Shown here: positions 12,310 to 24,800 of the stretch, piece by piece
Position numbering within the stretch: the first letter of the stretch is position 1
Layout of the letters: every line of letters starts with the position of its first letter
DNA from: Ascidia mentula
Taxonomy: Eukaryota > Chordata > Ascidiacea > Phlebobranchia > Ascidiidae
Direction: 5' to 3'
NCBI GenBank assembly: GCA_947561715.1
Contig: OX387197.1
Location: forward strand, 1,803,001-1,867,000
Length of the DNA: 64,000 nt
Program-made: the position numbers and the translations under genes
Notes under the pieces: generated by a model
What the model was told of the DNA's origin: nothing
Database searches by the model: none
Seen by the model: the letters and a program-made list of their open reading frames with translations, nothing else

Positions 12310-15300
12310 TTAGTCTTGTTTAGCCCGGTAATATTCACGAAATTTGGAATAAACTGATTTCATAAAATCAACATAATCAACCTGGAACTCCGGGAAACTC
12401 GGATCAAATGGCGCAATTTCTGAGAAGCAAATGTGACCAACCATTGCTAAGGTTTCCTCGATCCTCTGCATGAAGTATGCAAGAAACAAGGGCAATGGAA
12501 GGTAAATACCCATAAATCGAATAGTTCTCCTTGTGCTAACAATGTTCTGTAGATCGGTAGTACACGTACCGATACTACGTGTTGTGGGACGATCTCCCAA
12601 TAAATCTGATAAGTTGTCCTCTTCAAAATCGTCGAAATCCGGTATTCTGTTGCAAAGCGGACACCGCGTTTCGCGAACTTTCGCCGTGTTTTCGTGCAGG
12701 GTAATTTCCTCGTTGAACCCGGACGGACGTCGCAAGTCCGCTGTGGACATTGTAGCGCGCTGGATAACTCGGTCGCACACAGGGCGGTTCAGGTCTTCCA
12801 GTTCCATTAAACCTGGAAGCGAGACGGGCGACGCACGAGGTGTGTCGTCACATTTCGGTGCCGCGGTTGAAGCTGTCGGTTCGTTTTGCATGAAATTAAC
12901 GGGCGTCCGTGAACGGTTTTCCATCAGTTTTAATTTTAGACGCGAATTTTCGGCCATCAACCGCTGGATGTCGTTCTGGTGCTGGGAGTCGCGAATTCTG
13001 AGTTGTATGACTTCGTCTTGTAGTTGACGGATTCGCGTGTTTGCGGTGACTGTGAACAAAATAATTACGATTAATATTGTGTGACTGTTGCAGCAAAAGA
13101 AATAAGTCGGTTGTTGTACTTTTAATAAAAATAATCGCACATTGAAAAATATCTTTAAAATATTTGCCGCATGGAGCCGGTTATGACCTCGTTAATCCGA
13201 GGTTAAAAGCTGGTGACCTCCCACCTCAACGCACTATTATGATCGATAGTTTTTTAATTAGGCCATTTTTTATAAGTTTAGATCGAATGCTGCGCGTGAT
13301 TAATGGCGTTTAATTTCAAACTAGCATCTGTAACATTTGATCATTCATAAATTTAGTGACTTTAATTATAAATTTAAAAAACGTATTGAAATGGTTGTTT
13401 GAAAACGGGGTAGGGTTTTTTTTGATACCATTCTTAAATTTAGCAACAAAAATGACAAAAAAGGGTTTTGAAATGTTATTCAAAATTGCGATGAGGCATT
13501 TTTCTCATATTTTCTTTTACAAATTCTCCTTCTTACCGTTTTCGTACAACGCTTCACGCATGATTTTCTCCTGTCTTCGTTCCAACAAAGTTAGAGACCT
13601 GTGGTTCATCCCGACCCTCTCCCGCAAACTACATCCTTCACTCGCCTCGCTCTTCACTCCGTGGATTGCCTCGTGAACCTCCTCATTCTTCGATGCGATC
13701 ATTTCTCTCGCTTTGCGCAATTTCTGTACGAGGGATTCGAGTGTGCTGCAAAAAAACAAATGGAAATCATAGTGGATACGTTAGCAGAAAATGGTTTAAC
13801 GGCACACGAAATAGTGGGCAGGCCAGTGACATTTTAAAGCCACTAGAACATAGATTTATTTGTGATGCTATGTTTTTTATTTGCGGAAATCACCTAATAG
13901 TCGATGGTTTAACCGTTTTTCCAAAAAAAGTCTCACGAGTTTGCAATACGTAAACCACTGTTTTTAAACGTACACTCGCAGTAAATTAACAAAACGTCGA
14001 TCTGTCAAAAACCGCACCACAGTTTGCACACCATTATTAAACTGGCACTGTTGAGCGTACGCTTTGTGTGTTTAATATACAACAATCGACCTGTTCCGCG
14101 TCTTGTTTATTCGACTCGTGACGTAATGAATGATGTAACAGTTGCGCAATGACTCTGTCACGTATGCAAAATGCAAACAGTCGGAGGTGGTCGTTGAACG
14201 TCGTTAGTCTCCCTAAAAGGTTTTTCGCCCACGATTTAATTTCATTATTACGCGTTACGAGGAAAATAACTGCGATCTAATATTTGCTTGGTGACACCCT
14301 CGTGTCTATTTTTCCTTTCGCACAAACAGAAACAGCAAACACGACATTATTTTTGCCGCCGTTTTCGTGCCGAAGGTTTGTTTTGACAACTACACGTTTC
14401 CCTACTTTTAAACTTGAAACGTTTCCACGGAATTTTACTTCAAACACTTTCACATTGTGACGTCACTATATATTAGCGTATTATATTCGAGTTTAACTGC
14501 GCAGCATCGGTGAACCTTCCACTGCCACCATAGTGATGTCACTATAACGTTGTCAAGGCGACAGACCTAACTGGAACCGGGGACAAAGTTCTTTAGTTTG
14601 TTATTTGTTCTAAAATTGTAACGCGCCATTGTCACGTAACAAGGTGGTGGGCGTCAGGGCGGGATGCGAACGGACAACTTTGTGGGAGACCAACGACCTT
14701 GTAGTTGATGTTTGACGTCACACGCGGGGTTTTGTAAGTTTCGGTCTCTGGTTTCGTTGTGTAAATATGGAAAAAAACACTGATTTGAATATCACCTCCT
14801 CCTACCTTTGCACAACCCCCGGCGCCATTTTGATGTCAAACCAGGATTTCACAACCAGTTTTAGAAAAGCGCATTTTAGATGCAAGATTAGCCCACTAAA
14901 TTATATCAGTTTTAGGTTAAAGTTTAAAATATAAATTTTAATTATAAATATTTTTGTTTTGTACACTTATTGGCTCATGACTGTTATGATTATTGCCGAC
15001 AAGGCTTTACAACTTTCATTTAAGATAAATCTGCTTTGATTTAAAACTTACGATTTATCGTCTTCCCCTTTTTCGTCATCGGAAGTCACTGACGTCACTT
15101 CAAAGTATTCTTCCTCGTGGACGTCACAACCGGGCAATGAAACGTCACAATCAGTTTCTGTAGACCCGGGCGGTACGATAACGTCACAATGACCGGAATC
15201 GTCTTTTGTGAAATCGTAATCGGTCGAGACGTTTTTATCTAAAGTCTCAATATCTTCGTCGGACATCCCAAGACTTGGTTTGATGTCGGTGGGAATAGAT

Positions 15301-16267
15301 CCGCTTCCTAGATCACCGTTCACACCTTTGTACTCTTCCTTCCATCGCAGAAATGAACGTTGGGTGGCGGCTATGTTACGGTGGAGAACTGCAGACAGGA
15401 AACAACGTTAAATTATCGGTTATTTTCCACATAACCAAGCGCCCGAATAATAACTCTGTAGTTGTAATTAGATGTTTTGAGTTTTCGTGGAATTTAGTAA
15501 AACATGACGGTAAAATTTTAACATTTTTTTGTAATTTGGCATAACATCAAACATTCTTGCAAAACCCGACATTTTTTACACGTTTTTTAAATCGACTTAT
15601 CAATTAAAGTTGTTTTTACCAATAGTTTTCACTTGAAACAAACTTTAGCCGCTTCTCAAAATTTATACACGCAAAAAACTTCGTATATAAAAAGATCCAT
15701 AAAGACTGGTCGGTAAAAACAATGGAAGGAAGTAGGATGTTTACGTTGTGCGTGTGGTGACGGTGTGCCTTATATACCCATAGCTCAACTCGCGCGTACG
15801 TTAATCGGTTTAAACGAGGATGCCTGTTTTTGCTCTCACAGTCCATCTATCACGTTTGCTACAAAAACGGCCATTACATCGGGTGTTTTAAAGCAACGTG
15901 GGCTCCTTGCATTAAAGGTTTGTACACTGTCACGCATATGCAATGCACATCGTACTCCCGAGGGAGGTTTCGCATATAACGCAACAATCGCTTGTACTTT
16001 ATGTGCAGCTTCGTTTGCTACTGGTATCTACAAGCCATTACTTTCAAACCCAGTTTTATGGGAGTTAATTGTTATTGTGATGTAAAATCACATTTCTTAT
16101 TAACTGTCACCTCCCATGCTAGCGTACTCACCTTGAAGCACACTGACAAGGTCATTGCTGTCTTCCAGGGTTTCAATGCTCATCTCCGCAACTCTTTGTA
16201 GCATAATATCAGCAAATTTTAACCGATAACCTTCACACAGCTTCAACTTAAAACCAGTTTCCTGGTG
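12310..16267 (-). CDS. Unrecognised coiled-coil protein (5' end not resolved)
   Basis: I do not recognise this gene. Four exons join in phase with GT/AG borders: 16132-16267, 15052-15388, 13537-13745 and 12310-13049. They give 473 aa to a stop at 12310-12312. The first exon shown begins at an acceptor, so the N-terminus lies further upstream. Visible features are: a helical region leading into NIAATQRSFLRWKEEY; an acidic, low-complexity linker (EEEYFEV, SDDEKGEDD); a coiled coil around LESLVQKLRKAREMIASKNE; a second heptad region IRQLQDEVIQLRIRDS...AENSRLKLKL; a CPLC motif; and a compact C-terminus containing HICFSEIAPFDPSFPEF. The continuity of phase across three introns argues that the gene is real. 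A frame at 16543-16743 containing VEFCRYLGCNRPLYHKLFEN might be an upstream exon, but no clean donor in the needed phase is evident. Confidence 0.6.
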
Positions 16268-19200
16268 CTGCAGGAACACAAAACCGATAAAGTGAGTCAC
16301 TGTAGATGCTAGACTGACTCGGAAATGACGTAGCAAGCCTGGCGCTGAGTGGTAAAAGTTCACATTCGGTTAACACACACTCCAGAAACACTTAAACTTG
16401 TCAAGCAGTCTGTGAAGAATCTCAGCCCGTACCGAGCCCCGGGCGTTTCACGGCACCGAGCATCGAATGTTGTTAAAATTGTTGCCTGACTACTTGGTTC
16501 GATCCCACGATCTGTACTTTGTGATATTCACAATATGCGTCATTACAGACCGCTCTGACGATCATCTTTTGCGCGGTGATAATCTAACGATAACGCAGAT
16601 AAGTCACCTGCGTCAAGTGATTCTTCTACCAATAAACCATCGTATTTAAGATAAAAATTTTCAAACAGTTTATGATACAGTGGTCGATTACACCCCAAAT
16701 ATCGACAAAACTCTACCATTAGGAATATACACATTTCTTTCATCCAGTTACTACGCCTTGATCTTTCTTGCTTGTTAAACTATGTCTTTTCTTTATAATT
16801 CGCATATTCTTGTAGTTTTAAACAAAGCCAGTAACCTTTCAAATACTAGCGTAGCACTATACCTAACCCTAATCACGACCACACACTGCACACGCATCTA
16901 TCCATCAAAGCTTTTAACCACACGTTCTGTCACGAACATCAACAACACGCCACTGAAGGTCACCGTCGAGGTCACCAAGACTATGTACCGCTCGTGTCCA
17001 CTCTCTTATCACGCCCCCTTCTAGGGAGGGTGTGAAAATGCGAACCAGATTCCACGCGCCGAGAATATAACAGCGCGACTTTGAAAAGGCCGGCGCCGCG
17101 CCCCTGCGTGAAAACTACCGCCCCTGAAACCCTTTTTCACCTGCCAAGGTCACGCGACCCGCGACGTCATCGCTGGTTACGTCGCAATGCAAAGTCTACG
17201 CCCGTGCGGCGCCGAACCCGCACCACTCGTGCATATATTTCTCTGCAGTCTAGGACATGTGCGTCGAAACATTTGCAAAAGAAAAATACGGTTTAATTTA
17301 AATAACTGGTCAGTGCTTGTCCAAAAAGAAGAAACAGCGTTTGAAAATACATTCAACTTGTTTGATTTACAGTCTGGCCACACGCATTGCTGCCCTTGTC
17401 ATCAAATATGGCCTTAAGCTTATCGTGTGTGTTGCATTCTCCAAGGAAATACCCTGTTTTGCAATTTCGCATCAATTCCAGAGAAATGCCACACCCCCAG
17501 AAAATGTGGGAGTAAAAAATTGATTAAATTATTGATCGTAAGAAGGGAATACACGGCAAAACATGGCAGCTGTCGTGTAGCATTGTAATATATAGCTCTT
17601 TTGTTGCGTAACAAACCACAGTTGTGACATCACTTTCGGGAATTGTTAACCTTACCTACAACTCGTGGTGGCGAAGTGTTATTTGCTGTAGCTCTTGAGG
17701 AGCTCTGCTAACTTTAATAACGCAGCCATTTTCTGTATTAAGCGGGTGTCGCGCTGTTTAAGGAGCCAAGGGCGTTTTAATGAGGCGACAACACTATGCG
17801 GTTCGATAGGACTTGACTACAAAACTAAGGTTTAACGAACTTTGACATGCTGCGGTTTTAAGTCGGACGAAGTCCTGAAAATGGCGCTGCTTTCCAAAAT
17901 ATCCACGACATTTTGTGTAGTTGATTTTCATTTCAATTCCCAAGGTTACAACGACATTGCTGGGGCCACATTTCATTAATATCATTTCATGCAGTCGAGT
18001 ACCTGTATGCTTTGCACTGAGGTCACGAGACATTCTATTATTATCTAATCCGCCGTTTTGTCTTTCGTGTTCTATCGGTGTATCCGTTCCACAATCAGTA
18101 AGATCGCCAAGATCACCGGCGGTAAGTTGAAAGAAAAACGCTTTCAATCAAAGTTATAGCACTGCAGACAGACAACTTACAAACCAATGAAGACTTCTCC
18201 ATTGTCTCCTATCAAATACAATACAGTCTGTCTAGTTTGCTTACACTTATTCAGTTTCCAGAACACGCTGTGCGACTGTGTCAAGCCGCATCGAACTTGC
18301 ATTGTTACAAACTACATGGCTACCAGCCGTGTGGTTACTGTCTGCTGTATTGTGTGTTGGACTACTCCGACTGGTCTTGTTTAAACAACAAGCAAATGTT
18401 CAATGAAGCGGAACATCCCAACTAACCCCTCGTCATACGGATGTTAAGTAAAAAACACAATTCCTGGTGCCGCAAAAAGGTGAAATATCGCCCACTTGGT
18501 ATTACACAGATGTCAGGAATTTACCTTGCCCACCTTTTTCATGGAATCTTTGTGCCCGGTGCACATTTTGGCGACCCGTTTACTAATCAATACGTCTTTC
18601 CACCACATCTGTCACGAATTTTTTTGTGCAAAAGTTGCTTTTTATCTTTTGAAACTTTAAATAAGATTGTGAAGAAAATTTTCATGCCATTAGACGTAGT
18701 TTATCAAACTATACCGGATCTTCTGGTTTTGTGTCTGCACGCATTTATCGTTGTGCAAACAGTACGCATTCCTTAACAATGGAGCTGTTTCAAGGCGGTT
18801 GCTTTTTGGCGAGGCGGTTCCTTAACACCCTCAGTTTGTTATCTGAACACAAGAAGTCAAACCAGTTACACCAGACATTGTCATATTGAGGCCCGCCAGT
18901 CAGGGGTTATTATAAACTAGCGTCACTAAAATGAAATCTTTCATACTGTAGTTTGTAGTTTAATACATTTTTAATAAATCACTACATATGCTGTCAGGCA
19001 TGTTGTATTGCTGCAATAGACTTTTCGGCCACCATGCATCAGTAGCTTTGTTGCAGCATTTTTTAATTGCAATTTTTTTTGCTTTTCAGGTAAGGCATTT
19101 AAACGTTAATTACAGTAAATAGATTAATTCACAAAGTGTGAGAACCTCCTCGTCCACTTCATACCCACACGACCCATTGCAATGTCCCGCCTGTTAATTT

Positions 19201-20572
19201 TAAGAATATTTTTGTTTCGCGAGTCGAAAAGTTTTTCCACCCCTGAGCCACACATTCTAAATGATTGACAAAAAGTAACATTTGGAGAACGTTTAATATG
19301 TTTAACTACACGGTACTATCACTAGCTTGTGCTTTTACTTCGCGAAATGAAAGTTGGAGAATATTTGCAACCTTGTGAATATTCATAGCGGGGTGTGTTT
19401 GCATTGCTCGGTTTCGCTTGAGAAATCATGCAAAGACACGACCTTGCATATTTTGTTCTGGATTCTTCTCTGTGACCTTGAAGTTCTTCCCAGAGTTAAA
19501 ATGAAGGAGAAAACGTTTTACTACGAAACGAGATGCCGGAGGCGGAAACTTACCTCGAACTTTTTTTGCGATTGCAAAAGTTAATTATCAGTTTTATTGC
19601 TCAAGATTTTTCAATGAGTCAAGTAAAATGCTTACCGACAATGCTCCTTTGTTTACAATAGCAACTAAATTACAAGCTCGAAATTTCTTATCTAATACAA
19701 CTTGCAAATGTATTGTCAACAGTGGCAATGTAAAGCTCCATCACTCCCTAATTACCGCATTACAAATGCATTCGCAGCCCCAAAATTCCTTGCAATGCCA
19801 CAGCTGCGCTGCCTGCAAACCCATAAATATTTAACTCCCTTCTGCATTCTTTCAGTTCTTAACACAAGTGCTGTGCTGTAACATATGTGCTTGTATACCG
19901 ACAGGCATGAATGACAAAAGGTTAAAGAGCGAACCGGCGATGGAAATCCACGCACGAACGCTTCGTCAACTTTACACAGACTCATTAAGGTGAGACCTCG
20001 TATCAAAGCACTTTGCCTTCTATAAATGTTGCAGACGTTTTAAAGCTTTATTCCGGCAGCTGTGAATGGCGTATCCACATATTGTGAAAGTTAAGTGGCA
20101 TGTAAAAATTTACACGGTAATTCGGGTGGATGTTTAAAGAAACTTTTGTTACCTGTTTTATGTTTCAAAAATGCACAGCTTTTATCCAACCTACTTTGCT
20201 CATCCCAATAACTTTGGCTCAATTTTGTGGCAAAGCAATTAAACAATGAATCGTTCTGTATACTTCAATTTACCCTTTTTTTTAACAACCAGCAAACCAA
20301 ATGAGCTGAACACGCAAGCCTTGAACACGCATGTGTTCCCTGTGCCAAACATGCTTGGCGCCACAAAAAGTATTTCATTAAACTCAGTTCTATGTCAAAA
20401 GCTTTACATTAAATAACGATCTGTGCATTCAAAACAACAACAACACCATTTTGTAGTGTCAGTACCAATAACGTCAGTCAGGTTAGCTTCATATAATGAT
20501 GGAGCTACACCAACCGCGTTATTCAAACTGATGATGGCATAAGTTCTTGGCATAAGCGAAACGTTCTTAAAA

Positions 20573-20633
20573 CGTGACAATGTTAACAACAGTATGGACC
20601 AGTCTTTTTATTCTCAGAATTATGAGGAAATCC
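20573..20633 (-). repeat. Short dispersed repeat, copy 2
   Basis: The reverse complement of this stretch closely matches 10209-10271, including CTCATAATTCTGAGAAT and CATACTGTTGTTAACATTGT. It directly abuts a hammerhead-like relic at 20528-20577. Confidence 0.55.
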
Positions 20634-21256
20634 TTTCCTAAGTACCGACAAGTTTTCACACAAACACAATATAAACTTCCTTCAGGCTTTATGCGGCTGC
20701 TGAATGACTTGGTAGAACTGCTGAGGGTGCTAATGTGCTTTCCATGTACAGTTAAACATACACAGTTCCCGCCACGACCCTCTTCCCTGAATGGTGGCGC
20801 TTATAACAACAAAGAATCATCTCGCTTCGCTGACTTTTCTAGAGTGTCCACAAGCTCGCTGGACAATCAATAAAATTGGACGAAGCTAATTACTCTAATT
20901 ACAATTCGGCTTTAAACGATTGGACGTCGCGCCATATGGTTTTACTATATACCCCCAAGATACGAGTTGTCTGTAATTAATAAGGATTATCGTCGTTATT
21001 CTTTGTGTGCATTCATATTGTCATTTAGTTTGTTTAATGGTCGTATACCTAACGGTGGGAAATTTACTTGAGATATGGAACTTAGTCATCACTACTTGTC
21101 ATAAATCTTCTAACACATCGAAACCTCGCAAAATCTCGCGAGCCAGACGTGTAGTGACTTTATGACGTAACAACACAATAAAAGAACTACAAAACACCGA
21201 CATTTACAAATCCTAAATAATTTTTCGCTTGCAACAAGAGATCCTAAAAAACCTTC

Positions 21257-21301
21257 AGGCGAACCAACTTTGGGTCGCGACCCACAGGTTAGGGAACACT
21301 G
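21257..21301. mobile_element. Solo terminal fragment of a hAT-like element
   Basis: The stretch ends AGGTTAGGGAACACTG, whose reverse complement begins CAGTGTTCCCTAACCT as hAT/MITE termini commonly do. It includes the 14 bp palindrome TGGGTCGCGACCCA at 21271-21284. No partner terminus or target duplication was found nearby, so this is a tentative call. Confidence 0.35.
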
Positions 21302-21882
21302 CTAAAACACTCTGGACTCACGTTTAAACTTTGATTGTTTTTTTTTTCATTTACACTTACTGGTCATGTGCATTTGTATTGATGAAGACATGCGAGTAAT
21401 AAATAAAGCGGATATTTTTGGGTGTAAACACTGATGCGAGGTAAACACTATTGTGGAATGCGACTTTATACAAGCGTCAACACTGATCATGATTCGTTCA
21501 CACTGGCTCCGATAGTTAGAAAGTGGGTCGGATAATATATTCGTTAAAATATCAACTTCGAGACTTTCTGGTGGATGTTTCTCAACAATTGTATGTCAAA
21601 GACCATCGTCATAGCCAACCGCAAAGTAACAAACTACGTTCATTAATAAACTGATTTGAACAATACTTGGCAAACACACTTACAAGCAGCATTTATAATC
21701 TGTTTCTGTTGTGTTGCAACACATGACGTCACCATAGAAAAGTTTTCTGATACGTAAAAATCTTTCACTGTCTTCGATATTCTGAATGCTCGCTTCTGCA
21801 ACAGAATCTTGCGCAAAGATTTTCTTGAACATCCACTCGTTTTGACCAAGGAATACGTTCTGCATCCTTGCGCACGCCGCTA

Positions 21883-24800
21883 TCACGTTTGTGACGTAAG
21901 CGATGTCAACGAACCGTAAACGTCGAGAGGGGTTTCTTGAATTGCGCTTGGGCGCCGCGTGGTGTTGTTTTTGGCTCGCAAATCAGCGTCACTAGAGGTG
22001 CCAGAGCCGCTCTCACTAGGTAGAAGTGTCCGTTTGCGACCTTTAGCTGTCAACCTTGCGTTGGTTCTCAGGTTGGGATTGCTTGAAAACGCTTCCTTTT
22101 TCGTTTTCATTTCCTTGGCATCTTTGGACGGTTTCTTACTCGCTCCGCTCTGCTCCCTAGTGGACGGCTTTATTGACTTGGCGCTTACCACACGTTGGCG
22201 TAGTTGTATCACTTCTCTGGCTTTGTTGTCACGTTCGGTTTCTGTGTCTGCAAGTCGTTGTTGTAAACAGGCAACTTCTCGTTGCTGAAACATACAGGTT
22301 GAAAGTTGATTAATTTCCAGTAATTTTGTTGTTACACAAATACAGTAATAAGACAGTTACGGATGGCCTGCTGATTTGGGTGTTAACGTGACTTACAAAA
22401 TTACCAGCCCTGTCTGTATTATGCAATGGCCGTATATATGTGATTTGTCAACCCTGTTTCTTTGCGACAAGAAAATATTTCCCGCAATGTCGTCGAATTG
22501 AAACTCACCCAAACTGCGTCAAGGGATCGTTTCAATGCGTTGAGATTATCCTGATACGCCAGGTTAAGCTTCTCCGCTATATCGGGTCTCATTATGGAGC
22601 CAATCATGTCATTAGGAGGTCGCTCGTTTCTTGACATGTCTGGATCCGATCTTCGGGCAGGAGAGGGCGGTAGAGCGCTGTCCGGGCTCTCGTCTCGTCT
22701 GTCAAGATAATAATATTTACTTGTTCGTCACGTGAAGCCAAAATTAATGACGGGAATTTACCCTAGTCGTATTAACTTCACATAGAAGCAACCACGCGTA
22801 GACGTTTCCAACTTAGGTTTCAAGCAAAAGTTTAAAAGATCGGAAGGTGTATTTACATGCTTATGTTTAAATTGCGATATTGCCTTGGGAGGAATCAGAC
22901 AGGTATATACAATATTCACGCCCTATAATTAGTTCCCGAATTATCAGTTTTTACGTTTTATTAATACCCAAGAACGAATTAAAAATGTTGGTAAGCGTTT
23001 TCCAATGACTTTGCGTCTTGGCTTGAAAGGTGTTCAAAACAGCAAGCTTTAAATCAACGTCAGCTACTTCAGCATTAGGAGTTGAAATATCGGTTTGTCT
23101 GTTAGGCTTCATCAATACGTCAGTATAAAATCAACTTTTTTGTCTTTAAATTGTGTTGAGCTTTTTGTAACCAATTATTTTGTGTCTTGTCATGACTGAT
23201 ATCAGCAAATTGATCAAAAAAAGCCCATAATTGCGGCCCAAATATAAAATACAGCCAAACGCAAAACGATTTAGAATTCGGCGAAATGAGAAGAATTTAT
23301 GGGTTAGCAAAAATAATATGTATTTACCCGACATCTGCATTGTACGTTCCACTCCTCATGCTGACGTTTACATTTGATACAGACTGGATATTACTTGAGG
23401 TTGCAGTCTGTTTAGTTTGAGTCGAACCACCACTGTAGGCGTTTGCAGCGGAACGATTCCTTCTCGCCTGTTGCATGATCAGGTACTGAACAAAACGCAG
23501 CAGTTAGGCAAGAAAACCGCCAACCATTTCTAATTGTCTCCGCATATACGTTGGTACATTGATGCGGTATAAGTTCTATCGCAAGTAAATATCTACTCGT
23601 AATACCACAATACCAGTTTAAGGCACTCGTAATACCAGTTTAAGGCATACCCATGCGATTACCAAAGGTCCGCCAAGCACGTCACCGTAAATTTGCTTAA
23701 ACCAGCAAGAAAATCTTTTATTTGGAGCAAAAACAAATCTGCGAACCCAACTTCGAAAACCATACTTTCTTTACAAATGTAACTGTTAGCCCGTGTCTAT
23801 CGAAGCGTGACCAAAACTCACCTGTACTCGCGGATATTTGCCCAACGACATGTTCACGTCCTCTGACGTCAGCACGAATAACTCGCTGTAGCCACAGGAT
23901 ATGACGTCACACGTTCTTCGGTGGTCTTTACGTAAGTTAAGAATGTTCATCTCGCCGAATACGTCACCGTCGTTTAGCATCGTCATACTCCCGGTGGAGT
24001 CCCTAAAGCGACCGCAAGATTATGTTTTGTAAATTTGATGAATCAAAATTGTCTTCGGTATTTTTAAAGTTGCAAACAATAGTAGCAATTTTCTCAAGCA
24101 ATGACTTATTTTTTTAGCTTCGTACTTAAACTATGTAGCTACACACTGGTTTTTTATTTACTTGAACCTGCTGAACATCACAAAATGTAAACGTGTTTGC
24201 AACTAGTATTTTCTTCATGATTTGAGTTTTATAAAAATTTAATGTATATTTATTTTGCACACAAAGTTACAGCGCTCATGACAATAAACATGATACATAA
24301 AATCGTGTTGCGGACTGAAGGTTGCACCTTTAACTCACCATTGTACTCAACTACCAACGACTTACTTGATAAGTTGTAGAATTCCCTCTCCAACAATGAA
24401 CATCTCGTTTCCCGCATCACCGCTTGTGTAAACACACTGACCGGGTAAATACGATCTTCTCTTCATCTTTGTCACCAGCTCTCGTAACAAGTTCGAGTCG
24501 CAATTCGCGAGCTCGGGTAACTGCAGGAGAAAATGTAATGTTGCGGGTCGCAGTCGACAAAATTTTTTTTTAAATAAGCAAATTGGAGCCAATGATATGA
24601 ATTGTGTAAGCTGCAGACAGATGGCCACTGTTTCGACCTGAAAGGTCTCATCAGTGCAGCTGGTGTGACTATCAGACGAATTTGCCGACCAAACGGCCAA
24701 GCAAAGACTTCCACTTTGTGGTGACTAGTTTGACACAAGCTTGTTCAGTTTTGTTTCATGCACAAATATCAGTACCTGTCTAAGTGCTTTGAAGTTGGTG

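Larger units (their letters stand above)
16268..21882. other. 5.6 kb sparse region upstream of the coiled-coil gene
   Basis: Apart from a possible upstream exon of the coiled-coil gene near 16580-16743, I find no supported gene. There is a GC-richer, promoter-like patch around 17040-17240. A dispersed repeat (20573-20633), a hammerhead-like relic (20528-20577) and a hAT-like terminal fragment (about 21257-21301) are annotated or discussed separately. Other open frames are short and unlike known proteins. Confidence 0.4.

Noticed and set aside
16491-16510. tRNA B-box-like GGTTCGATCCC
   Set aside because: No A box, acceptor stem or anticodon arm can be drawn around it.
17794-18147. Minus-strand frame with a plausible donor after its KHT codons
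   Set aside because: No acceptor exists after the in-frame stop upstream, and the plus strand shows a competing donor-like site in the same place.
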